Positions 55,115 to 62,957 of a DNA stretch of 64,000 bases are shown here, one piece after another; within the stretch, counting starts at the first letter, position 1; each line of letters opens with the position of its first letter. This DNA is from Bacillus pumilus. GTDB taxonomy: Bacteria > Bacillota > Bacilli > Bacillales > Bacillaceae. The notes beneath the pieces are model-generated. The model worked only from the letters and a program-made list of their open reading frames with translations. It ran no database searches and was not told the DNA's origin. The position numbers were made by a program, and so were the translations under genes. The stretch lies in the NCBI RefSeq assembly GCF_003431975.1, contig NZ_CP027116.1:2232001-2296000 (forward strand), written 5' to 3'.

Positions 55115-56350
55115 ATGAAAAATAACTTACGTACGTTACATCCACTTAGTTGGACGATCATCATCGGCACCATATTTGGCCGAATGGCGACGTCCATGAG
55201 CATTCCATTTTTGGCCGTTTATTTGACACAAGTCAAAGGTGCCTCAGCATCATCAGCTGGATTAATCATTGCCGTCAGCTCCCTTATTGGGATCGTTGCA
55301 AGTTTTTACGGCGGCTATATTTCTGACCGAATCGGAAGAAAAAAGGTGATGCTTCTCTCTATCTTCGGTTGGTCGCTTGTCTTTGTCGGCTTTGCATTTG
55401 CAGATGCCATTTGGGTCTTCTTTATCATGAACGCTTTGAACGGACTGTGCCGGGCACTGTTTGAACCAACATCTAAGGCGCTCTTATCGGATGTCACCCC
55501 GTCAAGTATTCGGCTGTTTGTGTTTAATTTACGGTATACAGCCATTAACATAGGTGTGATCTTCGGTCCGTTGCTTGGCCTATATCTCGGATCATCAAAA
55601 ACAACCTTCCCATTTCTCGTCGCTGCCTTCATTTACTTGTTATACGGATTAACGCTGGCCTGGCAATTTCAGAAACATCCAATTGCTGCTCCAGAAAGCA
55701 CGAAACAAATTGGTGTCAAAAAAGCCCTTTCCATTATCCAAAAAGATACAGTCTTTAGCATTATCCTTATCGGCGTTACCTTATGTTCATTCGGGTATTC
55801 ACATTTGAGCTCAACACTGCCTCAATATTTATCCGCTTCGCCTATGATTGAGGATGGGCCGAAACTGTTTGGATATCTATTATCTTTAAATGCAGTTGTT
55901 GTCATTGTCGTACAATACCCGCTCATCATGATCGCCAAGCGCTACTCCACCATTTTGTCATTGACCACTGGAAATATTCTTCTTGCTGGCAGTTTGTTTG
56001 CCATTGCTTTTTCACAGAGTCTCGGAATGCTTGCTTTCATCATTGTCGTGTTTACAATTGGAGAGGTACTCCTGTTTGCGATGATGGATCTTTTTGTAGA
56101 CAATGTGGCAAAGCCTGAAGTGAAGGGATCTTACTTTGGTGCGATGGGATTTTCTCAGCTCGGCAGCGTCATCGGTCCATTTGCCGGCGGACTGTGCATT
56201 GACTATTTTGGTGCAGCACATCCCCTCGCCATTTTTTCGGTCTTGTCGATCATCACCATCGCAGGTGTCCCGTTTTTACTCATTGGGTACTACCGCTTGA
56301 AAAAGCGATCGGCGGCTGCCGTCGCTGTAAAAGTAAGTGGAGGTCATTAA
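55115..56350 (+). CDS. yqjV: MFS transporter YqjV
   Basis: A 411-residue major facilitator permease with 12 predicted helices; loop 2-3 motif A GYISDRIGRKKVMLLS and a related repeat GGLCIDYFG later. It resembles drug-efflux MFS proteins (YqjV of B. subtilis). Substrate unknown. ATG at 55115 after GGGGAG; upstream in-frame codons from 55073 are not needed. Confidence 0.88.
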   Translation: MKNNLRTLHPLSWTIIIGTIFGRMATSMSIPFLAVYLTQVKGASASSAGLIIAVSSLIGIVASFYGGYISDRIGRKKVMLLSIFGWSLVFVGFAFADAIWVFFIMNALNGLCRALFEPTSKALLSDVTPSSIRLFVFNLRYTAINIGVIFGPLLGLYLGSSKTTFPFLVAAFIYLLYGLTLAWQFQKHPIAAPESTKQIGVKKALSIIQKDTVFSIILIGVTLCSFGYSHLSSTLPQYLSASPMIEDGPKLFGYLLSLNAVVVIVVQYPLIMIAKRYSTILSLTTGNILLAGSLFAIAFSQSLGMLAFIIVVFTIGEVLLFAMMDLFVDNVAKPEVKGSYFGAMGFSQLGSVIGPFAGGLCIDYFGAAHPLAIFSVLSIITIAGVPFLLIGYYRLKKRSAAAVAVKVSGGH

Positions 56351-56365
56351 AGTTTGAGGGGTTTT

Positions 56366-56542
56366 CAGATTGTTGACAAAGGGCTAAAATGATGTTTATT
56401 TTAGCCCTTTGTCTTCTTTTCAGCGTGATAGAAAACCTTTGAAGTCTAGGAAGGGCGAGCACCGGAACGGAGCGAATTTGACATTCGGGAGTACCGGCGC
56501 GCAGACCTGACAAAGAATGCGAGGGTTTGTCTACACGCCGAA
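56366..56542 (+). repeat. 177-bp intergenic repeat element, copy 1
   Basis: Runs from CAGATTGTTGACAAAGGG to TGTCTACACGCCGAA. About 163 of 177 bases match the reverse complement of copy 2 at 62132-62308. It contains a perfect terminator-like hairpin (GACAAAGGGCTAAAAT with ATTTTAGCCCTTTGTC) and a body whose ends form an imperfect inverted repeat (TTCAGCGTG ... CACGCYGAA). It lies between the convergent genes yqjV and coaA. Any open frame here is not conserved coding sequence. Confidence 0.93.
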
Positions 56543-56564
56543 AACCGCTCTCGTTTGAGCGGTT
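56543..56564 (-). terminator. Terminator of coaA
   Basis: AACCGCTC and GAGCGGTT arms around CGTTT. On the minus strand it follows coaA directly and is followed by TTCGGC, so its T-run is cut short by the repeat element. Its right half is similar to the left flank of the element (GTTTGAGGGGTT at 56353-56364). Confidence 0.7.
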
Positions 56565-56570
56565 ATTTCT

Positions 56571-57530
56571 TTATACACGGCGTATAGCAATCTCTTCCAC
56601 CTTATGCTGATCACCTTTTTTCAAAATGAGATCAGCTCGATATTTTGTCGGTAAAATATTTTGATATAAATTAGGGCGATTGACGGTATTCCAAATCGTA
56701 CTTGCCATCTGATCTGCCTCTTCATCCGTCAAATCTTTATATTGATGAAAGAAGGATTCAGGGTCTTGGAAAGCTGTTTCCCTTAGCAAGCGGAACCGTT
56801 CTTTGTACCATGATTGAATTTGGGTTTCAGCAGCGTCTACATAAATCGAAAAATCAAAGAAATCTGATACAAACACACGCGGTTCATCCTTGAGATCATC
56901 CAGCGCTGGGGATTGCAGGACATTGATTCCTTCAATGATGACAATATCAGCATCCTCCACTGTTTCATATACCCCTTCAAGCCGGTCATAGGTCAGATGG
57001 GAATACACAGGGGCATGCACAGTTTGTTTGCCTGATTTTAATTCGTTTAAAAAAGACAACAAGGCTTTCACATCGTAGCTTTCCGGGAAGCCTTTCTTTT
57101 CCATAAGCCCTCGATCCTTTAATTCTTTTTGAGGATACAAAAAGCCATCCGTTGTCACAAGACTCACTTTCAGGCCATCTCCAAGCCTCGATAAAAGCGT
57201 TTCAATGATACGAGCCGTTGTGCTTTTTCCGACAGCCACACTTCCAGCAATCCCAATTAAAAAAGGAATTTTCGCATGATGCGGATAGTTTAAAAAGGCA
57301 TTCACATGCTGGTTTTTCTGTTTCTCTGCAAAGACATGCAGTGTTAGAAAACGAATAAGTGGTATGTAAATATCCCGAACTTCTTCAAGTGATAAATAGT
57401 CATTTAATCCTTGAAGTGCTCTCGCTTCCTCTTCTGAAACAGATACAGGCATATATTCTCCAAGAGCTGACCAGGCCTCTCTTGTATGACGTGTATATAA
57501 GGTATTAAAATCTAGTCGTGTGTCACTCAA
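56571..57530 (-). CDS. coaA: Pantothenate kinase CoaA (type I)
   Basis: A P-loop kinase of 319 residues that phosphorylates pantothenate, the first step of CoA synthesis. Walker A GIAGSVAVGKSTTAR (about residue 95), DGFLYPQKELK, KGFPESYDVKALL, PVYSHLTYD and the feedback-site region near VNRPNLYENILPTK-like VNRPNLYQNILP. TTG at 57530 is chosen: GGTGGG lies 7 nt upstream and length equals the B. subtilis enzyme; another TTG at 57545 is in frame. Confidence 0.95.
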   Translation of the reverse strand: MSDTRLDFNTLYTRHTREAWSALGEYMPVSVSEEEARALQGLNDYLSLEEVRDIYIPLIRFLTLHVFAEKQKNQHVNAFLNYPHHAKIPFLIGIAGSVAVGKSTTARIIETLLSRLGDGLKVSLVTTDGFLYPQKELKDRGLMEKKGFPESYDVKALLSFLNELKSGKQTVHAPVYSHLTYDRLEGVYETVEDADIVIIEGINVLQSPALDDLKDEPRVFVSDFFDFSIYVDAAETQIQSWYKERFRLLRETAFQDPESFFHQYKDLTDEEADQMASTIWNTVNRPNLYQNILPTKYRADLILKKGDQHKVEEIAIRRV

Positions 57531-57716
57531 AGTCTTTCCCACCAATCTTCACTAAACTCGTTACCAAAAGACGATAATCCGATTGTAGCTTAAAATGAAG
57601 GCGCTGTCTTTATTTTTCAACTAAAGTTTGCTTCTTTTGCGAAAAAAAGCATTAAAAACAGGAAAATGAGGGTAAATAAGAGTATTCAGTTCGATAGATA
57701 GAAGGGAGCAGACCAT

Positions 57717-59045
57717 ATGAAATATGTGATGATTGGCGGAGATGCAGCAGGTATGAGCTGTGCTATGCAAATATATAGAGAGGATCCAGATGCACACATT
57801 GTTGCTTTTGAAAAAGGAGAGATTTTTTCATATGGACAGTGCGGCCTCCCCTACTTAATCGGCGGGCTCATTGATCATCACAGCAAGCTGATTGCACGCA
57901 GCGCTGAAACCTTTCGTGAGAAATATGGAATTGATGCCAGATGCTTACACGAAGTGACCTCCATTGATCCAAAGCAAAAAACGGTGTCAGGTCATCATAC
58001 GAAAACAAAAGAACCATTTACGGAAAGCTATGACCGTCTCTTAATTGCCACAGGAGCAAGCCCCATTACTCTGGATTTAAACAAAAAGACGCTGGGCGGC
58101 ATACACGTATTAAAAACCATTCCGCATGCGCTGTCCATATTAGACCATTTAAAAAAAGAGATCACACATGTCACCATTATAGGCGGCGGGTATATCGGCT
58201 TAGAAATGGCTGAAAATTTAAAAACGCTAGGGAAAAACGTACATATTATACAGCGGGGATCAACACTTGGTCCGGGCTTTGACCCCGATATGGCAAAACA
58301 CCTCAAAGAAGAGGCAGATGCTAACGGCATTCGCGTAACGCTCGGGGAAACCGTGCAGACATTAGAGGGCGAATTTCATGTAACAGCTGTTCAAACAGAC
58401 AAACAAACCATAAAAACGGATATGGTCATCATCGCCATCGGTGTCACGCCGCAAACATCCTTCTTAGACAAAACAGGAATTAAGCGGCTTGAAAATGGTG
58501 CCATTGTCGTCAATGAATACATGCAAACCAATGTAAAAGATATTTATGCTGCAGGGGATTGCGCAGCAACTTATCACCGTATCAAAAAATCACTCGATTA
58601 TATTCCGCTCGGCACGACGGCGAATAAACAAGGAAGAATCGCTGGCTTTCATATGACGGGAACAAACCGGGCGTTTCAAGGCGTGACTGGAACAGCAGTC
58701 ATGAAATTCATGAGCATGACAGCAGGGCGAACGGGCTTATCAGAAAAAGAAGCAGCAGCAGCTGACATTCCTTTTTCCACCGTCACGATTGACAGTACTG
58801 ATCATGCTGGGTATTATCCTGATGCGCAGAAAATGAAAATCAAACTGATTTACAGAAGCGACAACGAAACCTTACTTGGTGCCCAAATCATCGGCAGAAA
58901 CGGTGTAGATAAACGGATTGATGTGATGGCAACTGCTCTCTACCAAGAGCTGACTATAACAGATCTTGAAGATTTGGATATCAGCTATGCACCGCCATTT
59001 AACAGTGTATGGGACCCGCTTCAGCAAGCGGCAAGACGGATATAA
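57717..59045 (+). CDS. CoA-disulfide reductase-type flavoprotein
   Basis: A 442-residue pyridine-nucleotide-disulfide oxidoreductase with FAD motif MKYVMIGGDAAGMSCA, a single redox cysteine C42 in SYGQCGLPY, NAD(P) motif IIGGGYIGLEMAENL, and FAD site DIYAAGDCA. The single Cys and the C-terminal SYAPPFNSVWDPL motif are those of CoA-disulfide reductases rather than glutathione reductases. It stands head-to-head with coaA, 186 nt apart, supporting a role in CoA thiol balance. No rhodanese domain. Alternative: NADH oxidase. Confidence 0.85.
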   Translation: MKYVMIGGDAAGMSCAMQIYREDPDAHIVAFEKGEIFSYGQCGLPYLIGGLIDHHSKLIARSAETFREKYGIDARCLHEVTSIDPKQKTVSGHHTKTKEPFTESYDRLLIATGASPITLDLNKKTLGGIHVLKTIPHALSILDHLKKEITHVTIIGGGYIGLEMAENLKTLGKNVHIIQRGSTLGPGFDPDMAKHLKEEADANGIRVTLGETVQTLEGEFHVTAVQTDKQTIKTDMVIIAIGVTPQTSFLDKTGIKRLENGAIVVNEYMQTNVKDIYAAGDCAATYHRIKKSLDYIPLGTTANKQGRIAGFHMTGTNRAFQGVTGTAVMKFMSMTAGRTGLSEKEAAAADIPFSTVTIDSTDHAGYYPDAQKMKIKLIYRSDNETLLGAQIIGRNGVDKRIDVMATALYQELTITDLEDLDISYAPPFNSVWDPLQQAARRI

Positions 59046-59073
59046 AAAGACGATCACAATCAAGTCTCACCTC

Positions 59074-59111
59074 AAAAAAAAGAAACCAGTTCATGACCGG
59101 TTTCTTTTTTG
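59074..59111. terminator. Bidirectional terminator between the CoA-disulfide reductase gene and yqjQ
   Basis: AAAAAGAAACCAG-TTCATGA-CCGGTTTCTTTTTT with flanking A and T runs. Confidence 0.9.
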
Positions 59112-59888
59112 TTATTTTTTCATCATCGCTTTGCGTGCTGCTTTTTCAAATAAAAATGGGAATAATTGATACAATTTACTGCCAGCATTCATCCATCCAG
59201 GCAGATTAATCTCTCTTTTTTTCGTCATCATGGCAGATACGACCTTCCCTGCCACCTTGTCTGCACTAAGTATCATGAAATCAACGTTCTTCACATATTC
59301 ACCGCTTCGATCGGCGATCGTAAAGAAGTCTGTGGCAATCGGCCCTGGATTCACCGTTGTGACATGAATGCCGAGGTCTGCCAGCTCCATTCTGAGACTG
59401 TTTGAAAATCCAAGGACAGCATGCTTTGAAGCGGAATAAACGGCGGACTTCGGGGTCGCAATTTTTCCTGCCTGAGAGGCAATATTGATAATATGTCCAT
59501 TTCCCCTCTGCTTCATCTCTGGAATGACCTTTTTCGTGCAGGCGATTAAACCAAACACGTTCACTTCAAACATCGACACCATTTCTTCAATAGACGTATC
59601 TTCAACGAGCTCAAATGCACCAAAACCGGCATTGTTAACCAAAATATCAACAGCACCCACTTCTTGATACGCGCGATCAATGTCTTCAAGTTGGCTGACA
59701 TCCAGCTCCACGATACGACACACCCCGCCAGCGCTCGTAATTTTTTCTTTAACACCCGTTAGCTTTTCGATACGTCTTGCGGAAATAATGATTTCTGCGC
59801 CTTCTTCTGCTGCCAAGTGCGCCATTTTTTCACCAATGCCTCCTGATGCGCCTGTAATCCATATTCTCTTTCCTGTTAATCGCCCCAT
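59112..59888 (-). CDS. yqjQ: Short-chain dehydrogenase YqjQ
   Basis: A classical SDR of 258 residues: cofactor motif [18 protein letters not shown], catalytic Ser (NIASQAG) and YxxxK in [11 protein letters not shown], then [11 protein letters not shown]-terminal hydrophobic, basic tail ([20 protein letters not shown]) may touch the membrane. Substrate unknown. ATG at 59888 has AGGAG at 8 nt; follows yqjP by 12 nt. Confidence 0.9.
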   Translation of the reverse strand: MGRLTGKRIWITGASGGIGEKMAHLAAEEGAEIIISARRIEKLTGVKEKITSAGGVCRIVELDVSQLEDIDRAYQEVGAVDILVNNAGFGAFELVEDTSIEEMVSMFEVNVFGLIACTKKVIPEMKQRGNGHIINIASQAGKIATPKSAVYSASKHAVLGFSNSLRMELADLGIHVTTVNPGPIATDFFTIADRSGEYVKNVDFMILSADKVAGKVVSAMMTKKREINLPGWMNAGSKLYQLFPFLFEKAARKAMMKK

Positions 59889-59900
59889 GCGTTTCACTCC

Positions 59901-60851
59901 TTAGTTTGCCCTATAATAGAGGATTCCGTCTTTTTGCACTTCTTCAAGTTGTCCAGCCTCTAAGAGGACATCCAGCTGCCCAACTGTCTCCGACATCGTT
60001 AAAAATAGAGCCTCTTCATAGAGCACTGGAAATAGCTTACGGCAGAGATGAAAGGCAGTCATTTCTTTTTGTTTGAGCAGCTGGTACATCGTATTTGCCC
60101 GTTTTTCCTGTTTCTTAAATCTTTCTTTAATCAATTCATGATGAGACGTGATGAGCTGACCGTGTCCTGGATAAATCGTCTTGATCGGCAAATGCAGTAA
60201 TCGATTGAGTGATTCTTTATATTGAAGCAGTGATTTTTGACGCTCTTCCCCTTCATAGGGCGCTTCCATTAACGGATTTGAGGAAATGGTCGTCAAAAGC
60301 AAGTCTCCGCCGATGAATTGGCCCGTTTTATCATCTAAAAAGGAAAGGTGAGATTGTGCATGTCCCGGTGTTTCCATGACAAAGAAGTGCTCATGCCCGT
60401 TCAACCGGTCTCCTTCTTTGATAATTTCATCTAGATGTGCAGTACATGAATATGTATAAGATTGCTTCACGATTCTTTCACATTCATCTTGACGAAGCGG
60501 CACACCTAACTGCTGAAAAAAATGGTCCATAAAAGCAATTTGGCGCTGCTTAAACACTGGATCTTGGCTAATATACGGCTCATTTAACTCGTGTCCGATT
60601 ACACGAACATGAGGTTTCATCAAATTTAAAAGACCGACATGATCAGCATGATGATGGGTCAACACGACTTGATCAATATCGTCTATCGATAAACGGTGCT
60701 CCTGTAATTGCGTGACAAAGGCACGTTCAGCCTCCTCTGTCATCGGTCCGCAGTCCACTAAGGTCACGGCCTCTCCTTTTAATACATATGCATGTACATC
60801 CCCAACAGCAAACGGTGTAGGGATGGATAATTGAATGATGTCTTCTTTCAC
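59901..60851 (-). CDS. yqjP: Metallo-beta-lactamase-fold hydrolase YqjP
   Basis: A 316-residue MBL-fold protein with VLTHHHADHVGLLNL (zinc site), later zinc ligands in ETPGHAQSHLSF (His) and FIGGDLLL (Asp), and IYPGHGQLI. A C-terminal winged-helix-like domain (about 240-316) is typical of the LACTB2-like group. Possible thioesterase or nuclease; substrate unknown. First gene of the yqjP-yqjQ unit. Confidence 0.88.
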   Translation of the reverse strand: MKEDIIQLSIPTPFAVGDVHAYVLKGEAVTLVDCGPMTEEAERAFVTQLQEHRLSIDDIDQVVLTHHHADHVGLLNLMKPHVRVIGHELNEPYISQDPVFKQRQIAFMDHFFQQLGVPLRQDECERIVKQSYTYSCTAHLDEIIKEGDRLNGHEHFFVMETPGHAQSHLSFLDDKTGQFIGGDLLLTTISSNPLMEAPYEGEERQKSLLQYKESLNRLLHLPIKTIYPGHGQLITSHHELIKERFKKQEKRANTMYQLLKQKEMTAFHLCRKLFPVLYEEALFLTMSETVGQLDVLLEAGQLEEVQKDGILYYRAN

Positions 60852-60976
60852 TTTTATATGTCATCTCCTGCTTTTTGACTCATGGTTCATTACAACTCCG
60901 TCTTCTTTATTCATTGTATCTTGCAAAGGGCAGACTGTCATGCGGTTTAGACAGTCAATTTTTTTATCTGCCCCTA

Positions 60977-61006
60977 TTGACACAAACTTGTCCATCGTTG
61001 CATAAT
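60977..61006 (+). promoter_or_regulatory. Promoter of the proI T-box transcript
   Basis: Perfect TTGACA at 60977-60982, 18 nt, CATAAT at 61001-61006, about 35 nt before the T-box stem I. Confidence 0.7.
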
Positions 61007-61039
61007 GAACAACAAATATAAGATGCGCGGGTGACAAGG

Positions 61040-61256
61040 ATTAGTAAGCAAAATAATGATGCAAGAGAGTGAGGTCCGCCGGCTGTAAGACCCCACCCTC
61101 CTCTTATTTGCTGAACCTGCCCTTTGAGCTGTTAGGCAAACCTAAACGTTTCCCGCGTTAAGGGACTGGAGCTGAGTATGCATATTTGCATGCTAATTGA
61201 GGGTGGTACCACGAAAAACCTTTCGTCCTTTTCAGGCGAGAGGTTTTTTATTTTCT
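61040..61256 (+). promoter_or_regulatory. T-box riboswitch (proline specific) of proI
   Basis: Leader with AGAGAGTGAGGT and GCTGTAAGACC stem I motifs, specifier loop CTGAACCTGCC where CCT at 61116-61118 is a proline codon, the T-box GGGTGGTACCACG at 61201-61213, and a terminator (AACCTTTCGTCC ... GGCGAGAGGTTTTTTATTTT, about 61217-61256). Uncharged tRNA-Pro would stabilise the antiterminator and switch on proI. The whole gap 60852-61273 is accounted for by this leader and its promoter. Confidence 0.95.
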
Positions 61257-61273
61257 ACAAGGAGGAGCAGCTT

Positions 61274-62101
61274 ATGAGTAAAATTGGATTTATTGGTGCA
61301 GGCTCGATGGCAGAGTCGATGATTAAAGGTTTATTAAAAAGCGGCATCATGTCAAATGAAGATATTATTGTCACAAACAAAACGAATGAAAAACGACTAG
61401 AAGAATTACAGAGGCGCTATGGGGTCAGAACGGATTTCTCGCGTTCTTTTATTTATGAAGAAGCAGATATTCTCGTATTTGCTTTAAAACCGAAAGATGC
61501 AGAAAGCGGAATATCTGATGTGCGACCTCATTTACATGGGCAGCTGATCATTTCAATTTTAGCAGGCATCTCCATTGAAACGATTCAACACTATGCGGGC
61601 GAGAAAACTGCAGTGGTTCGCGCGATGCCAAATACATCAGCAGCAATTCAGCAATCTGCAACAGGCATTGCCGTAAGTACTGAAGTGACAGAGGATCAAA
61701 AGAAAAAAACAATCGAGCTGTTTGAAACGATCGGTCATGTAACAGTATTAGATGAATCACAGCTGAATGCAGTCACAGCCATCGCAGGAAGCGGACCTGC
61801 CTTCATTTATCATTTGATTGAAGGAATGGAGCGAGGTGCCTCGGAGCTTGGGATGGATCAAGCAACAGCGAAATCACTCATCTGTCAGATGATTGCAGGC
61901 GCCGCCAACATGCTGCAAAGCAGCGGGAAAGAACCTGCCGAATTGCGCAAAGAAATCACAAGTGAAGGCGGAACGACAGAAGCTGGTCTGAACACACTTG
62001 CTGCCTATCAATTTGAGGAAGCCGTTGTCGATTGTGTGAAAACCGCAACAAAACGCGCAGCAGAATTAAACGAAATGTTTTCAGCAAGCACGTATAAATG
62101 A
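61274..62101 (+). CDS. proI: Pyrroline-5-carboxylate reductase ProI
   Basis: An NADPH-dependent reductase of 275 residues that makes the last step of proline synthesis. N-terminal Rossmann motif MSKIGFIGAGSMAESMIKGL, conserved RAMPNTSAAIQQSATGI and the C-terminal signature ITSEGGTTEAGLNTL. ATG at 61274 follows AAGGAGGAG; upstream in-frame codons lie inside the T-box. Controlled by proline-tRNA charging. Confidence 0.96.
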   Translation: MSKIGFIGAGSMAESMIKGLLKSGIMSNEDIIVTNKTNEKRLEELQRRYGVRTDFSRSFIYEEADILVFALKPKDAESGISDVRPHLHGQLIISILAGISIETIQHYAGEKTAVVRAMPNTSAAIQQSATGIAVSTEVTEDQKKKTIELFETIGHVTVLDESQLNAVTAIAGSGPAFIYHLIEGMERGASELGMDQATAKSLICQMIAGAANMLQSSGKEPAELRKEITSEGGTTEAGLNTLAAYQFEEAVVDCVKTATKRAAELNEMFSASTYK

Positions 62102-62110
62102 TAGAGAAAA

Positions 62111-62133
62111 GCACCTGTTGATGACAGGTGCTT
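62111..62133 (+). terminator. Terminator hairpin of proI, left duplicate
   Basis: GCACCTG-TTGATGA-CAGGTGC hairpin 9 nt after the proI stop codon, but followed by TTCAGCG (start of the repeat element) in place of a T-run. An identical 23-nt unit recurs at 62311-62333. Confidence 0.85.
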
Positions 62134-62308
62134 CAGCGTGTAGACAAACCCTCGCATTCGGTGTCAGTCCTGCGCGCTGGTGCTCACGAATGTCAAATTC
62201 GCTCCGCGCCAGTGCTCGTCCTTCCTAGACTTCAAAGGTTTTCTATCACGCTGAAAAGAAGACAAAGGACTAAAATAAAGATCATTTTAGCCCTTTGTCA
62301 ACAATCTG
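62132..62308 (-). repeat. 177-bp intergenic repeat element, copy 2
   Basis: Inverted copy of 56366-56542, about 92 percent identical by eye, running from TTCAGCGTGTAGACAAACC to CCTTTGTCAACAATCTG. It interrupts the proI terminator, which is duplicated on both sides, between the convergent genes proI and the DinB-like gene. Confidence 0.94.
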
Positions 62309-62310
62309 TA

Positions 62311-62333
62311 GCACCTGTTGATGACAGGTGCTT
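62311..62333 (+). terminator. Terminator hairpin of proI, right duplicate
   Basis: Identical 23-nt unit to 62111-62133, here followed by TTTTTACAT, so this copy keeps the functional T-run. Confidence 0.85.
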
Positions 62334-62344
62334 TTTACATAATT

Positions 62345-62827
62345 CTACCGTTCACTCATTGACATGATGGCTTTGATTTGATCCAGATGATGTTGTTCAT
62401 GTAAGGCGATGGTTTCAGCTAATATTTGCACTGACATCATCCCTTCTTCTGGATGAAGCCCCGATTGCTCCCATGTATCCTTTTTTAAGAGCTGAAGTGT
62501 GTTGTTTCTTCTCTCTTTCAACCGTTTGATCAGAGCTTTGATCTCCTGTTCGTTATACCTTTCATACCCTCTTTCCTTCACATATATTTCAGGATCATAC
62601 GATTGAAAAGGGGTGTGGTCATTTGATATTGCCTGATCTATCCGCTCTGACCAGACTTCTTCTGTATCATACAGATGCCCTGCGATTTGCTTGATCGACC
62701 ACTTGCCTTCTCCTAAAGATTGATCTAACGTGTGCTCATCACATGCCTCCACTAGCTCTTCTAATTCACGGATACTCTCCTGAAGAGATAAAGTAATATC
62801 TGTTTTTGATAATTTTCCAGTTTCCAT
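62345..62827 (-). CDS. DinB/YfiT-superfamily protein
   Basis: A 160-residue four-helix protein of the DinB superfamily. Metal-site histidines appear as WSIKQIAGHLYDTEE and the paired IALHEQHHLDQIKAI near the C terminus, the usual three-histidine arrangement. Many such enzymes are thiol-dependent (bacillithiol) transferases; the reaction here is unknown. ATG at 62827. Confidence 0.87.
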   Translation of the reverse strand: METGKLSKTDITLSLQESIRELEELVEACDEHTLDQSLGEGKWSIKQIAGHLYDTEEVWSERIDQAISNDHTPFQSYDPEIYVKERGYERYNEQEIKALIKRLKERRNNTLQLLKKDTWEQSGLHPEEGMMSVQILAETIALHEQHHLDQIKAIMSMSER

Positions 62828-62926
62828 TTCATTCCCACCATCCTCTTTACATAAATGTACATCTTATCTTTATCATACTCTATTTATCTAAGTCGACTTG
62901 ATCGTTTATTTAACAATAAAAAGCCC

Positions 62927-62948
62927 TATCGGTCAGATAGAGCCCTTC
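62927..62948 (-). terminator. Terminator of yqjN
   Basis: Minus strand: GGGCTCTATC-TGACC-GATAGGGCTTTTT hairpin with one mismatch, just after the yqjN stop codon. Confidence 0.75.
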
Positions 62949-62957
62949 ATCATATAC

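Noticed and set aside
56280..56513. Open frames of about 77 codons inside repeat copy 1 and the equivalent frame in copy 2 (62128-62367)
   Set aside because: They share sequence only because the DNA repeat is shared, have no ribosome-binding site, and cross a terminator hairpin.
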